Shown here piece by piece: positions 16,553 through 26,639 of a DNA stretch of 60,238 bases. The stretch comes from Pseudanabaena sp. SR411. Its GTDB lineage: Bacteria > Cyanobacteriota > Cyanobacteriia > Pseudanabaenales > Pseudanabaenaceae. The DNA lies in assembly GCF_002251945.1 (NCBI RefSeq), contig NZ_NDHW01000245.1, forward strand, positions 1-60,238. The letters are read 5' to 3'. Made by a program: the position numbers and the translations under genes. Every line of letters begins with the position of its first letter. The first letter of the stretch is position 1. The notes beneath the pieces were generated by a model. The model saw nothing but the letters and a program-made list of their open reading frames with translations. It searched no databases and had not been told where the DNA came from.

Positions 16553-18166
16553 ATGAAAAAAGTATCTTTGAATCTAGCTGGCAGCCTAAGTCTCTTAGGT
16601 GTTATTGGTGCAGTCGCCGCAACCCCTGCATTTGCAGAAACCACTACAAGCGTTTCTCAAGTTAGCCAAGCTATGAGCAGCGATCCAGTTGCTCAAAATG
16701 TAACTTCAGTATCTCAACTTAGCGATGTTCGCCCTACTGATTGGGCTTTCACCGCATTACAGTCTTTAGTAGAGCGTTACGGTTGTATCGCTGGATATCC
16801 TGACAGCACTTTCCGTGGCAGACAAGCAACCAGCCGCTACGAATTTGCAGCAGGTTTGAATGCTTGTTTGGACAAAATCAACGAAATTATTTCTGCTGGT
16901 TTAGCTGACAAGGTTAGCAAAGAAGACCTCGCGACCTTGCAAAGACTTCAAGAAGAGTTTGCTGCTGAACTTGCAACTCTTCGTGGTCGTGTAGATGCTC
17001 TTGATGCCAAAGTTGCTAAGCTCGAAGCTCAACAATTCTCCACCACCACCAAGCTTTCTGGCGAAGCAATCATGTCCGTACAGGGTGCTAGTGGTAATGC
17101 ACTTGCTCCAACCAGCACTAACGTTTTTGTGTCTAGCCGAGTTCGTCTAGACCTTAACACTAGCTTTACAGGCAGCGACCTGTTGAAAACTAGACTAGAA
17201 GTTGGTAATGCTAGCACCAGTATTCCTACAGCATTCAACGCTGGTACAACCACTGGAACTACAGGCGTTGGTAGCAATATTGGCTTCCAGACCTATGGTC
17301 AAGACTACACAGGGCTTGGTACAAACTTTGTACTTGGTAAGTTGCGTTATGACTTGAACCTTGGTGATGCTCGTGTATCGATCGGACCTGTAATGCACGC
17401 CTATGACCACATCGACACCAACAGCTATGCAAACAATGAAGCTGTTGACTTCGCATCTACCTTCTTTATCAATAACCCTCTGATGGTTTTGGTAAATGGT
17501 CAAACTGGTGGAGCAGGTGCTGCATTTGATTGGAATGTTGGCAAGAGTGCTTTCAGTATTCGTGGTCTTTACTTGGCAGGTAACGCTAGTCAGCCCACTC
17601 CAGCAGCTGGTGTCAACCAAGGTCTATTCGGTGATGCTTACCAAGCAAGTGCTGAGTTAGAGTTTGCTCCTAAAACCACTGATGGTGACAAGCCTCTTGC
17701 AATCAAGCTTCAGTACACCAACGGTGCTGTAAACAATACCAACATTAATGCTGGTGGTGTCAACGTTGAGTGGAAGTTTGCTAAGGGCATTGCTATTTTT
17801 GGTCGCTACGGCTTTGGTACTCTTGACAATCGTGGCGTTCCTGCTACTACTGCTGCTTACACATCTGGGTTGTTCCGTAATGGTAATACAACTACCGCAG
17901 GCAATTTGAGTCCTCAAACTTGGATGGCTGGGTTTGCATTCCCTGATTTGTTTAAGGAAGGAGCTTTGGCAGCAGTTGCTGTTGGTCAGCCTTTTATCGA
18001 CCAAAGTGTTGGCAATGCAACTCAAACCAACTTGGAATTGTTCTACAACTTCCCAGTCACCAACAACATCCGCATTACTCCTGATGTTCAGTTCATCTTC
18101 AATCCTAACAATACATCTGGAAGCACTATCTTCGTTGGTACTTTGAGAACTGTATTCTCGTTCTAG
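16553..18166 (+). CDS. Iron-uptake porin (SLH and OprB domains)
   Basis: Outer-membrane beta-barrel porin of the cyanobacterial SLH-OprB type. The chosen ATG has AGGAG 7 nt upstream; a GTG at 16538 would add five residues. Residues 1 to about 28 are a signal peptide ending ATPAFA. An S-layer homology domain follows (LSDVRPTDWAFTALQSLVE, YPDSTFRGRQATSRYEFAAG), then a short coiled coil (LATLRGRVDALDAKVAKLE), then the barrel ending in the aromatic terminus VFSF. Such porins are abundant and take part in inorganic ion, notably iron, uptake. Its 3' end carries a cluster of hairpins. Confidence 0.92.
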   Translation: MKKVSLNLAGSLSLLGVIGAVAATPAFAETTTSVSQVSQAMSSDPVAQNVTSVSQLSDVRPTDWAFTALQSLVERYGCIAGYPDSTFRGRQATSRYEFAAGLNACLDKINEIISAGLADKVSKEDLATLQRLQEEFAAELATLRGRVDALDAKVAKLEAQQFSTTTKLSGEAIMSVQGASGNALAPTSTNVFVSSRVRLDLNTSFTGSDLLKTRLEVGNASTSIPTAFNAGTTTGTTGVGSNIGFQTYGQDYTGLGTNFVLGKLRYDLNLGDARVSIGPVMHAYDHIDTNSYANNEAVDFASTFFINNPLMVLVNGQTGGAGAAFDWNVGKSAFSIRGLYLAGNASQPTPAAGVNQGLFGDAYQASAELEFAPKTTDGDKPLAIKLQYTNGAVNNTNINAGGVNVEWKFAKGIAIFGRYGFGTLDNRGVPATTAAYTSGLFRNGNTTTAGNLSPQTWMAGFAFPDLFKEGALAAVAVGQPFIDQSVGNATQTNLELFYNFPVTNNIRITPDVQFIFNPNNTSGSTIFVGTLRTVFSF

Positions 18167-18176
18167 ACTCATAAAA

Positions 18177-18203
18177 AAGAGGTGTTGCAAAGCAACACCT
18201 CTT
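18177..18203 (+). terminator. Porin terminator, first hairpin
   Basis: Perfect 12-bp stem with an AAA loop, 10 nt after the porin stop codon. Confidence 0.75.
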
Positions 18204-18242
18204 AAAAAATAAGGCTAGCGCATTGCGCTAGCCTTATTTTTT
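18204..18242 (+). terminator. Porin terminator, second hairpin
   Basis: Perfect 18-bp stem (ATT loop) flanked by A and T runs, immediately after the first hairpin; a very strong intrinsic terminator. Confidence 0.8.
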
Positions 18243-18254
18243 TATTTGTTTTGA

Positions 18255-18395
18255 TGTCGGGGTAGCGCCCCTGTGCTACCCCGTAGTAATACCAGTTCAA
18301 CAAAGTGTAGTCACACTTTGTTGAACTCAGAAAAATACTGGTTTTATTTTTAATTCCCTGAAGTGTAGTCACACTTCAGGGAATTAAAAATAATG
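18255..18395. repeat. Three further hairpins downstream of the porin
   Basis: A GGGGTAGC/GCTACCCC stem, then a stem built on GTTCAACAAAGTGT, then one built on AATTCCCTGAAGTGT. The last two share an AGTC loop. With the two terminators this makes five consecutive stem-loops in about 220 bp. Confidence 0.75.
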
Positions 18396-18444
18396 CTGAG
18401 CAACCACGGGAGGATTGCCCCTAACAAATAATGTGCAAATTTTT

Positions 18445-18867
18445 TTATCTAATCCCAATTAGTGATTTTGCCATCGGGAAATAAGTTGCCCATATTTTAG
18501 GGTCAGGACGACTAGCCCAGTCACGCCGAGAAACGATCAGTTGTAAGATAATAGCAGCTTGATCCTGATTTAGATTTTGGGCAGTAACTTTGACTGATAC
18601 ATCTGAGACAAGCACCTCACGATCAAATGTACGTTGAGCCGCCGATCGCGCAAGTATTTCGGCTTTACGAGTCATTACCGTAAAACCCTCATCTTGGTTA
18701 ACCAGTAACCGAATATCGACCTCACGACGCTCTGCAACGGCACTACTAGCGATCGCGATAGTTGATAAAGTAGCGATCGCTGAAACAAGTAAGTAGTTAG
18801 TTAATCGACGAAATGGCTGAACCATCGAAAAAGTCGGAGAAACATGCGATTTGTTTTTCATAGTCAT
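18445..18867 (-). CDS. Small secreted protein of unknown function
   Basis: About 140 residues from the ATG at 18867. An upstream in-frame ATG at 19038 would add 57 residues that do not look like a protein start. The N-terminus is a signal peptide (LLVSAIATLSTIAIASSAVA). The mature part contains REVDIRLLVNQDEGFTVMT, FDREVLVSDVSVKVTAQN and QAAIILQLIVSRRDW, suggesting a small beta-rich periplasmic domain. Family not recognised. Confidence 0.6.
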   Translation of the reverse strand: MTMKNKSHVSPTFSMVQPFRRLTNYLLVSAIATLSTIAIASSAVAERREVDIRLLVNQDEGFTVMTRKAEILARSAAQRTFDREVLVSDVSVKVTAQNLNQDQAAIILQLIVSRRDWASRPDPKIWATYFPMAKSLIGIR

Positions 18868-19053
18868 CTTCGCCAGAAACTCACAAAAAAATTTATAGAA
18901 AATCGCCAAGATATTAGCAAAAAACTGGGAAAGATGTGTGCTATTGTCTGCTAACAAATTTGGCTTTAGAGTGTAGCTCATTTGCGAGCCAATTTGCCTA
19001 CCAATTTTCGTAATCTTGGGATTTAAGTACCTCAGCATAATTAAAAATCAGAT

Positions 19054-19096
19054 CCAAAAGCTGTGCCGACCGCGCAGCAGTCGGTACAGCTTTTGG
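19054..19096. repeat. Hairpin upstream of the giant gene
   Basis: A 17-bp stem with one mismatch and a 9-nt loop (CGCGCAGCA), centred between the divergent genes. Confidence 0.7.
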
Positions 19097-19180
19097 GTTG
19101 TATATTTTATTATGCTTATCTACTTATAGTCCTAAGACGATCCCTTTATCTGTCGTTATGGAGGTCTTGCAGGGGGCATT

Positions 19181-22100
19181 ATGTCAAAAGTTCTGATTAG
19201 TAGTTTGATTGATCAAATCAATACATTGCTGAGCCGCCCCGTGGGATCAGTATCAAGGAAGCCTTCCCCAGATACTATTCACCAAAGAGAGCAGCTAAAA
19301 CAGTTACGATCGCACCTCGAAAGCCTAGCTGATGATGCCCATCTAGGTAATTTAGAGCATCAGTATCAAGCTTTAGTAACGCGCTTGCAAGGGCAAAATC
19401 ACCCCCATAATGACCCAAGCAATCCTCAGAGTAGCGAACAGTCTCATCAAAATGACTTAAAAACCCAAGAAGTCAAGACAGACAAATTTAAAACAGATAA
19501 ACTAGAGACATTGCCACCCCTATTAGTTAGCCCAGTAAGCAACTTATTTGGCGCTGAATCTTACTTGACAAAGGAGACTAGCACAATGACGAATGGCACA
19601 CCTGAACCCAACTCTACATTTGTCAACGATCGCATGATTGCTTCGCTCCAGCAAGCAATTCAACAGACATTGCAGCAGGTTGTCAAAGATTCAGTACAGC
19701 AATCCGTGCAGCAGGTGGTCAGCCAAACTCTCGCTGTCGAAAGAGCGCTTATGGTAGGAGAAATTTCGGCGAATTTAAATAAAATTGTTGAGTCTCAGCA
19801 GCGATCGCAAATAAGTCAAGAATTAATTACTTTAAATCAACAAAAACAAAAGTTAAACGCTGAAATCTCGCAGCTAGAATCCGATCGTGCGACTTGGATG
19901 AGACAATTTCAAGAGTTTCAAACTACTCAACAAGAAGCTTTAGATCGATCATTAAGTTCAGTAAATAATTATGTGCGAGATCAAATTTCTGACTCGTTAC
20001 AACAGACAGTACAGCAAACTATGGCGGGAACAGTTGCTGATAGTGTCAATCAAACAGTAGTGCAGACAATCCAAGACAACCTAGCCAATCTTTCTGCAAA
20101 TACTTCAGGTATTTCTAGCTCCGAGCCACCACAAGAGGAGTTTGTAAATAAAGTACAAGAACAAACTGATCGTTTTTTGCTCCATCTAGATGAAATGTTT
20201 AGCACAACATTTCGATCGCTAGAGCAGGAAATCCAAGAATATCAGACATCGATCGCCGCCAAACTTGGTCATATGGAAACCCTTGAACAAAAGGGTGAAG
20301 CCTTAATTAATGCCTTAGTTAATCGGATTAGCCAACAGACTATCCAAACACCACAACAAACCTCTGAAGTCACTCCATCAGATGTCGCAATATTGCCTGA
20401 ATTACCAGATGATATTCCCATTTGTTATCTAGAGACTTTTACAGAACCTGCCGATGAAAATCTGATTAATGCTTTGTTAGCAGGTAATGAGTTCGGCGAA
20501 GCGATCGCTGAAGTTCAAACACCTGAAGCCCAAACTATTGAAGTTGAGATAAGTCCTTTAGAAGTGGAAACTGATGGTGAAGATTTCCTGTCAGCACCAC
20601 ATCTAGAGGATTATGCTGAAAGCAATTTAGATGAAAATGACACAAATAACGCTGAGGAATCTATAGACTTAAGGGTTCCTGATCTAGAAAGTATATTAGA
20701 AGCCTCTTCTGAACCCCTATTTGAAGAACCAGTTGCTGAAATACAGGCTGATCCGTTAGTTGATTTAGCTGGTTTTGGCACAAGCATTATTCTCGACCCA
20801 CAAAGTGCGATCGCTGCCCGTGAATTAAATCCTGATTTTGATTTAGAAGCGGCCACTCAAATCGTCGAGAGGTTTGATATCCCACAGGATCGAATGGAAG
20901 ACGATGGCGAAGAAGGTAATGCGATTGACTTACTATCATTAAATTTCCCTGTATCAGAGGGAGTCAGTGAATCTGGTGAACTAATTGATGATCCTGAACT
21001 TTTACAATGGTTGGAGGAGAGTAATAATCGCCCTAGCCCAACGACAAATATTGCCGATGTTTCCCCTGATGAGGATCTATTATCATGGTTAGGAAACGAA
21101 GCTCTAGACATGGCGAAACTACCTACTCAGAGAGAAGAGCAATCCTCTTCAATGTTCAATAGTTCACCATCTGAGCTAGAAATTTTCAATCCTTCTCAGA
21201 TAGCCCCTAATATTGCCTCGGCTAATATCAGTTCACAGACAAATCCAGACAATCCAGATAGTATAGAGTCCAAAATTGAACAGTTTTTAAATAGCTCTCA
21301 TAGTGATCAAGCTGTTGATTCTGACGAATCACTAATTCTACTTACTAGTAAAAGTTCTGACGATTTTGCATTTCCAGAATGGGAAGATTCATTAGTTGAT
21401 GATCTTAATTCGGATTTAGAACGCCTTGACGCTGGCGTTGGCTCAGATCCGCAAATAGCGGCTAAACTTGATCAATTTATTCGCAATACTCCCTATGCCC
21501 TAACCAATTGGGAGACTGAAGAATCTCAAGCTTATCCTACGATCATTGAGGTCTCAGCTCAATCATCAAGCAGTAAAAATGTTAACCCACCATCAGCAAG
21601 CGATGAATTAGAAGTTCCACCAATTATTGAGAATCCCAATGCCTTATTTATTGATCGATTTGCTGATTCTTTTACTGATAATGACGAACAGTCAGAAATT
21701 GTCGTAGATAACGTTGACTTACAGCAATCTCCCTTTACAAATGAAGCCAATGATATTCCTGAGATTTTTGATGACGAGGATTCGCTATTTGATATAAAAC
21801 CAGAAGATCAAATTTCAGAAATAGATTTAACTCTCTCTTCTAAATCTTCATCCAACTCATCCTCATCGAATATTGATGAGATGGATGCAATTTTTGCAGA
21901 AGTAATTGCTGAAAATGCCGCTAAATATTCTCAAACAACACCATTCGCCGCTAGTGATGAACTGGATGAACTGTTTGAGGAATCACCCAAAGTCAGTAAG
22001 CAGGAAATAAGTACCAATCCAGATCTAGCTCTAGATGATGAAAGCGAACTTGACACACTTCTATTTGGTTTTGATCCTGCAACTGAATTAGAAGAACCAG

Positions 22101-24532
22101 ATACAGTCATGCAAGTTATACCGCAAGTAGGCTATAGCAAAATTGACTTTGGTGCAGAAACAATCAAAGCGCCTGTTGCCTTTTCAGCAACAAGTGCATC
22201 TATCGAAGAACAATTAGATACGATCATGCAAGGCTTTGCTCAGGAAGATTCGGTAGATTTGATCGATACTTCAGCCATAACTGGGTTTGTGGAGACCGAA
22301 GAAATCCCAACAATATTAGAAAGTTCAAATATTACTCAATCTGAAGATGATGATTGGGACATAGCACTAGAAAAGCTTGAATCTAAACTAGTACAGCCAA
22401 CTACAACCCAAAAAGATAATAGTCCTAATACTGAATCTTCAGAGTTATCTGCTGATGAATTTTTTGCTTCTTTGGAATACGACAAATTGAATAGCTTCGC
22501 AGATACTACCGAAAAGGCTACGTCACCAAAACTGTCGGAGAAAGGATCGTCTGAAGCGATCGCTGATTTTATTGATTTAGAAAATAATGCTGAGAGTGAG
22601 GAAGAAGACCTATTACTGAATGAGTTTGCAGATGCTCAAGATGATGCACCTAGTAATATTGCCGATAATGAGTGGGATAATTTACTCAAGGACTTGAACT
22701 CATTTAATTTTAATAATCCATTACTTGATGATCGGCGAGAGCAGCTTGGGCTGTCATCAGTAGCACCAATTAGCGACACCAGTGAGAATGTTTTCGATAT
22801 TGACTCCCTTGTATTGGAATCACGAAGCATGGCGCTGATTCCCACTCCACCTGAGAAAGAAGTATATAGCCTTGATGATACTTGGGTTTTAGGAATTGAT
22901 TTTGGAAGTACTGCCATCAGAGCCAGCCTACTAAATGCTGATACTGGTCGGGTATATGCGCTATATCTTGATGATGTTGATGAAATGCCATGCAAAGTCG
23001 TGTGGACTGAGGATCATCATAATCTGGATGACCCAATCGCTACAGATATTCGGATTCTTACGAAGCGATCGCAAAATGCTGGGCTTGAAACTGGTGAAGT
23101 AGCTTTTGTCCATTTCAAACAGTTCCTTAAACTGGGCTTACCCTATCGCGGTGTGAGTGCTTGGCAGCCAATTATTCAATGGTCAGATTCTCGTCAAGCG
23201 AGTCTGCGGTGGTTAATTGCAGCTCTCAAAAATTTACTCGAGCAGATTCAAACTAGGGCAAATCATCCCAAACTTCCTGATGTTGGTTTGATTTTACTGA
23301 AGTTGAGCGGCGTTGTATTTGGATATCCTTCTAACTGGTCAGATACTTATATTCTCAATGTCCGTGAAGCAATTCTTAAAGCAGGATTAGTCAATCAAGC
23401 TGAGCAGGTGATGGCAGTCGATCAGGCGATCGCGCCAGTTTTGTCGCTGCTTCATGATCAAAAAATTTCTCAGGAAATCACGCTTTTAATTGATGCAGGT
23501 GCGGTTACTACCAATCTCTGTCTGACTAAGGGACTGAGTGAGACAAAAGATCGATCCAAGCTTCATATTCGCAGCCTTGACTATGCGGGTGTCAGCATCA
23601 GTCAAGATATTGTTGTCCAACTGTTCTATCCACACTGGCAGCTAATCACCAATCCTAACCGCCATCTCTGTAATTTCGAGCATCTCAGTTTGCCAGAGAT
23701 TGGATCTTCTGCACCTCAGCAACGGATTCTCCTTCAGCAATATTTATTGAGTTCCCATCTTGGACAACAAATGTTGGAACTAGCCGATCGCGTCAAAGTG
23801 ACATTTGGCAGAGACGTGGGTGTAGATAGTTGGAATGAAGAGTTGATGGGACAACCAATAGTCGTCCTGCGACGGGAATTGGAAAACTTGATTTTGCAAC
23901 CATTTATCCAACGTCTCAATCGTGAACTCAATACCATCCTCAGTAATGCAGGCATTCTCGGTGAAGATGTACACCAAGTTTTGCTACTAGGTAGCACAAT
24001 GCATATTCCCTTACTATCGCGTTGGCTCGCCCAAAAGCTCCCCAATGCCAAGATCGATCCATTGGCTACTTCGGTGGTAGCCAATGGCTTAGCCGTATCA
24101 CCGCTCTATCCTAATTTGCAAGATGTCGCACGTCAGCAATATTCTGATTACTTCCTCTTGCAAGAGATTTGCCGACTCAACCTGACTAAGGCTATTAATC
24201 CCAATCAACTGCTTCAACAATTACAAATGCGTGGCATTAATATCAAAACCTGTCGCGATCGCATTTTGAGCATTTTACAAGGTGATTTACCCGAAGGGTT
24301 ATTTCCTTGGCAAGAGCCAGAAAGCTCGGTAATTTTAGAAGATCCGACTCTCAGTAGTGATTTATTTGCAGGTAGATTATTTGAACTGGAAACCGATGGC
24401 ACGTATCAGCCCAATGTGACCAAGTTCCAGCAATTACGTGTGTATTTACAGGCGATTATTGGCAATATGAGTCAAACTCTGAACGAGCCACTAGTTTTTC
24501 CTGAGATTAAAACTATGGCAATGTCTAAATAA
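19181..24532 (+). CDS. Giant coiled-coil protein with C-terminal Hsp70/actin-like ATPase domain
   Basis: 1783 residues. Residues 1 to about 400 are Gln-rich helix and coiled coil with two similar Gln/Val blocks (QQTLQQVVKDSVQQSV and LQQTVQQTMAGTVADSV). Residues about 420-1225 are very acidic, Ser/Asn-rich and low in complexity. The end is an ASKHA (Hsp70/actin) fold: phosphate-1 loop GIDFGSTAIRASLLN from residue 1238, phosphate-2 LIDAGAVTTN, and an adenosine-type LLLGSTMHIPLL. A substrate-binding beta domain like that of DnaK is not evident. No signal peptide or membrane segment. It stands alone, with its own terminator pair. Function unknown; a cytoskeletal, scaffold or chaperone role is inference. 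Confidence 0.8.
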   Translation: MSKVLISSLIDQINTLLSRPVGSVSRKPSPDTIHQREQLKQLRSHLESLADDAHLGNLEHQYQALVTRLQGQNHPHNDPSNPQSSEQSHQNDLKTQEVKTDKFKTDKLETLPPLLVSPVSNLFGAESYLTKETSTMTNGTPEPNSTFVNDRMIASLQQAIQQTLQQVVKDSVQQSVQQVVSQTLAVERALMVGEISANLNKIVESQQRSQISQELITLNQQKQKLNAEISQLESDRATWMRQFQEFQTTQQEALDRSLSSVNNYVRDQISDSLQQTVQQTMAGTVADSVNQTVVQTIQDNLANLSANTSGISSSEPPQEEFVNKVQEQTDRFLLHLDEMFSTTFRSLEQEIQEYQTSIAAKLGHMETLEQKGEALINALVNRISQQTIQTPQQTSEVTPSDVAILPELPDDIPICYLETFTEPADENLINALLAGNEFGEAIAEVQTPEAQTIEVEISPLEVETDGEDFLSAPHLEDYAESNLDENDTNNAEESIDLRVPDLESILEASSEPLFEEPVAEIQADPLVDLAGFGTSIILDPQSAIAARELNPDFDLEAATQIVERFDIPQDRMEDDGEEGNAIDLLSLNFPVSEGVSESGELIDDPELLQWLEESNNRPSPTTNIADVSPDEDLLSWLGNEALDMAKLPTQREEQSSSMFNSSPSELEIFNPSQIAPNIASANISSQTNPDNPDSIESKIEQFLNSSHSDQAVDSDESLILLTSKSSDDFAFPEWEDSLVDDLNSDLERLDAGVGSDPQIAAKLDQFIRNTPYALTNWETEESQAYPTIIEVSAQSSSSKNVNPPSASDELEVPPIIENPNALFIDRFADSFTDNDEQSEIVVDNVDLQQSPFTNEANDIPEIFDDEDSLFDIKPEDQISEIDLTLSSKSSSNSSSSNIDEMDAIFAEVIAENAAKYSQTTPFAASDELDELFEESPKVSKQEISTNPDLALDDESELDTLLFGFDPATELEEPDTVMQVIPQVGYSKIDFGAETIKAPVAFSATSASIEEQLDTIMQGFAQEDSVDLIDTSAITGFVETEEIPTILESSNITQSEDDDWDIALEKLESKLVQPTTTQKDNSPNTESSELSADEFFASLEYDKLNSFADTTEKATSPKLSEKGSSEAIADFIDLENNAESEEEDLLLNEFADAQDDAPSNIADNEWDNLLKDLNSFNFNNPLLDDRREQLGLSSVAPISDTSENVFDIDSLVLESRSMALIPTPPEKEVYSLDDTWVLGIDFGSTAIRASLLNADTGRVYALYLDDVDEMPCKVVWTEDHHNLDDPIATDIRILTKRSQNAGLETGEVAFVHFKQFLKLGLPYRGVSAWQPIIQWSDSRQASLRWLIAALKNLLEQIQTRANHPKLPDVGLILLKLSGVVFGYPSNWSDTYILNVREAILKAGLVNQAEQVMAVDQAIAPVLSLLHDQKISQEITLLIDAGAVTTNLCLTKGLSETKDRSKLHIRSLDYAGVSISQDIVVQLFYPHWQLITNPNRHLCNFEHLSLPEIGSSAPQQRILLQQYLLSSHLGQQMLELADRVKVTFGRDVGVDSWNEELMGQPIVVLRRELENLILQPFIQRLNRELNTILSNAGILGEDVHQVLLLGSTMHIPLLSRWLAQKLPNAKIDPLATSVVANGLAVSPLYPNLQDVARQQYSDYFLLQEICRLNLTKAINPNQLLQQLQMRGINIKTCRDRILSILQGDLPEGLFPWQEPESSVILEDPTLSSDLFAGRLFELETDGTYQPNVTKFQQLRVYLQAIIGNMSQTLNEPLVFPEIKTMAMSK

Positions 24533-24563
24533 ACAAAAGGAGTGCTTAGCACTCCTTTTGTTT
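24531..24563 (+). terminator. Terminator of the giant gene, first hairpin
   Basis: Perfect 15-bp stem with a TTA loop and a T-rich end, starting at the stop codon. Confidence 0.8.
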
Positions 24564-24593
24564 TCAAAGCCTTGCAAAGCAAGGCTTTGAAAA
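24561..24593. terminator. Second, overlapping hairpin
   Basis: Perfect 15-bp stem with an AAA loop sharing 3 nt with the previous hairpin, so the two structures compete. Confidence 0.7.
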
Positions 24594-24670
24594 CAACCTA
24601 AGTTTGCGTGAGGCTCAAAGCGCTGTAAAATATTCTCTCTTGCTGTGATTGTGGAAAAGTTAAAGAGCTT

Positions 24671-25459
24671 ATGCTAGCGAAACGCATTTTGCCTTGTCTA
24701 GATGTGAAAGCAGGTCGAGTCGTCAAAGGGATCAACTTTGTTGATCTTAAGGACGCTGGCGATCCTGTCGAACTAGCACAGGCTTATAATCTCGCAGGAG
24801 CCGATGAATTAGTATTTCTTGACATCACTGCTACCCATGAAGATCGCGGTACTATTTTGGATGTGGTCTATCGCACTGCCGAGCAAGTATTTATTCCGCT
24901 TACAGTGGGCGGCGGTGTCCGCAATGTAGACAATATTCGTGAGCTTTTGCGGGCTGGAGCAGATAAGGTAAGTATGAATTCCGCAGCAGTGCATGATCCA
25001 GATTTGATTAATCGCAGTAGCGATCGCTTTGGCAATCAGTGCATTGTGGTGGCGATCGATGCCCGACGCAGAAATGACCCGAACAATAGCGGCTGGGATG
25101 TATATGTGCGAGGTGGTCGGGAAAATACAGGTATTGATGCCCTCTGGTGGGCGCAGGAAGTGGTCAAACGTGGTGCTGGCGAAATTTTACTGACAAGTAT
25201 GGATGCTGATGGCACAAAGGCTGGCTACGATCTGGAGCTAACCCGTCAAGTTGCGGATTTGGTCGAAGTTCCTGTGATTGCTTCGGGTGGTGCGGGAAAT
25301 TGCGAACATATTTTGCAAGCAGTGACTGAAGGTAGAGCAGAAGCAGCGTTGCTGGCTTCGTTACTGCATTATGGCGAACTGACGATCGCAGAAATTAAGG
25401 ATTATCTCTCTGCAAACCAAGTCCCTGTGCGATCACTGACTTCCTCAAATAAGTGCTAA
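24671..25459 (+). CDS. hisF: Imidazole glycerol phosphate synthase subunit HisF
   Basis: Cyclase subunit of histidine biosynthesis; with HisH it converts PRFAR plus ammonia into IGP and AICAR. A 262-residue (beta/alpha)8 barrel with catalytic Asp11 ([13 protein letters not shown]) and Asp130 (VVAIDARR), phosphate-binding GGGVR (80-84) and ASGGAG. The last codons and stop (SNKC) lie at the start of a hairpin repeat with 26-bp arms, so the C-terminus seems to have been remodelled by that element. Confidence 0.97.
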   Translation: MLAKRILPCLDVKAGRVVKGINFVDLKDAGDPVELAQAYNLAGADELVFLDITATHEDRGTILDVVYRTAEQVFIPLTVGGGVRNVDNIRELLRAGADKVSMNSAAVHDPDLINRSSDRFGNQCIVVAIDARRRNDPNNSGWDVYVRGGRENTGIDALWWAQEVVKRGAGEILLTSMDADGTKAGYDLELTRQVADLVEVPVIASGGAGNCEHILQAVTEGRAEAALLASLLHYGELTIAEIKDYLSANQVPVRSLTSSNKC

Positions 25460-25513
25460 TTACAAAACCGTAAAGTTGCGCCCCTGCGGGGCGCAACTTT
25501 ACGGTTTTGTAAT
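25459..25513. repeat. 26-bp-stem hairpin element at the hisF 3' end
   Basis: Perfect 26-bp stem, TGC loop. The left flank (ATAAGTGCTAATTAC) contains the hisF stop codon. The right flank GTAATTAATTATG matches the flanks of the elements at 41731 and 55126. It can also act as the hisF terminator. Confidence 0.85.
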
Positions 25514-25561
25514 TAATTATGTCCATTCTTGCCAAAATTTCAAAAGAGATAGAAAAACTTT

Positions 25562-26542
25562 ATGATCCATAATTTTCCAAATACTAAAGTAAGCAAACGA
25601 ACTCAACCCGATGATTGGCTGTACGATCGCTCAGTTTTAGGATGGATACTCAATCCAAATCTGAGGAAGCAATTACCATTTCTATATCGCATCTTTGGTT
25701 GGTACTGCAAATTGTATTTTAGTCTCACTGGCAAGAGCTATCTCCTCGGTGGACGAGAGTTATTTAGATTTCTCTCAAATATTTTCTATCGACTTTCACC
25801 TGATCAATATCTAGAACTCCAACTATCGGGCTATCAAGTATTTTTGAATCCGACAGATATGCGACTTTTTCAAGTTGTTAATGAACTAGCTAGTGAAGAA
25901 ACCGACACGCGAGTTTTATCAGGTTTATTGTCTGAGGGTGATACATTCCTCGATGTTGGCGCAAATCATGGGAGCTTTGCGATCGTGGCAAGTAAGATGG
26001 TTGGCGAAAAAGGTTTTGTTCTTGCAGTTGAGCCACAGCCACGTCTAGCCAAGGCTTTAGAAAAATCCCTCACTGCTAATGCACTCTGCAAATTCCAGAT
26101 CTATAATCTAGCAGTTGGTGATACCGATGGTGAAATAGAACTATTAGTACCAATCGGCACATCTGGCTCAGCAGGAATATTTCCAGAACATTCCGCAACC
26201 CATCAATACAAGACCTTCACCGTTCCACTCAAACGATTTGATGAATTGGTGGAATGGCAAAGTTTTACTGGCAAAGTTATACTAAAACTAGATGTGGAAG
26301 GTAGTGAATGTGCTTTTCTCTCAGGGGCTAGAAAAATGATTACGGCTTTAAAGCCAACTCTAATCATTGAAGTCCATCCCACCAGTCTCAGAGCCGCAGG
26401 AGCCACGGGAGATCAACTGAAGAAACTATTGCAAGAGCTTGGTTATAAATATTATGCAGAGATAGGCGATCTCGATCGCATTTTTGCTCTAGAAGACTTA
26501 AACACTAATATCCAACGAAATGTGGTGATGATGATGGCTTAA
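25562..26542 (+). CDS. FkbM-family methyltransferase
   Basis: A 326-residue SAM-dependent methyltransferase. After an N-terminal helical region of about 110 residues, motif I is FLDVGANHGSFA, followed by LAVEPQPRL and the family signatures LKRFDELVE and ILKLDVEGSECAFLSGA. FkbM enzymes O-methylate sugars or small metabolites; no sugar-biosynthesis cluster is nearby, so the substrate is unknown. It stands between hairpin repeats as a single gene. Confidence 0.85.
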   Translation: MIHNFPNTKVSKRTQPDDWLYDRSVLGWILNPNLRKQLPFLYRIFGWYCKLYFSLTGKSYLLGGRELFRFLSNIFYRLSPDQYLELQLSGYQVFLNPTDMRLFQVVNELASEETDTRVLSGLLSEGDTFLDVGANHGSFAIVASKMVGEKGFVLAVEPQPRLAKALEKSLTANALCKFQIYNLAVGDTDGEIELLVPIGTSGSAGIFPEHSATHQYKTFTVPLKRFDELVEWQSFTGKVILKLDVEGSECAFLSGARKMITALKPTLIIEVHPTSLRAAGATGDQLKKLLQELGYKYYAEIGDLDRIFALEDLNTNIQRNVVMMMA

Positions 26543-26590
26543 ACATATTTAATGCGATCGCCTTACAGCAGCAACGCTTAAACTCAAATC

Positions 26591-26639
26591 AATAAATTTT
26601 TTAAAAGTGCTTTTTTGCAACACTTTTAAAAAATTTATT
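26591..26639. repeat. AT-rich hairpin between convergent genes
   Basis: Perfect 19-bp stem with an 11-nt loop (CTTTTTTGCAA). It sits between the FkbM and GNAT genes and overlaps the last codon of the latter; probably terminates both. Confidence 0.75.

Noticed and set aside
19181-24532. The giant gene as an ordinary DnaK chaperone
   Set aside because: Only the ATPase-type fold is at the C-terminus; the DnaK substrate-binding and lid regions are not recognisable, and 1230 residues precede it.
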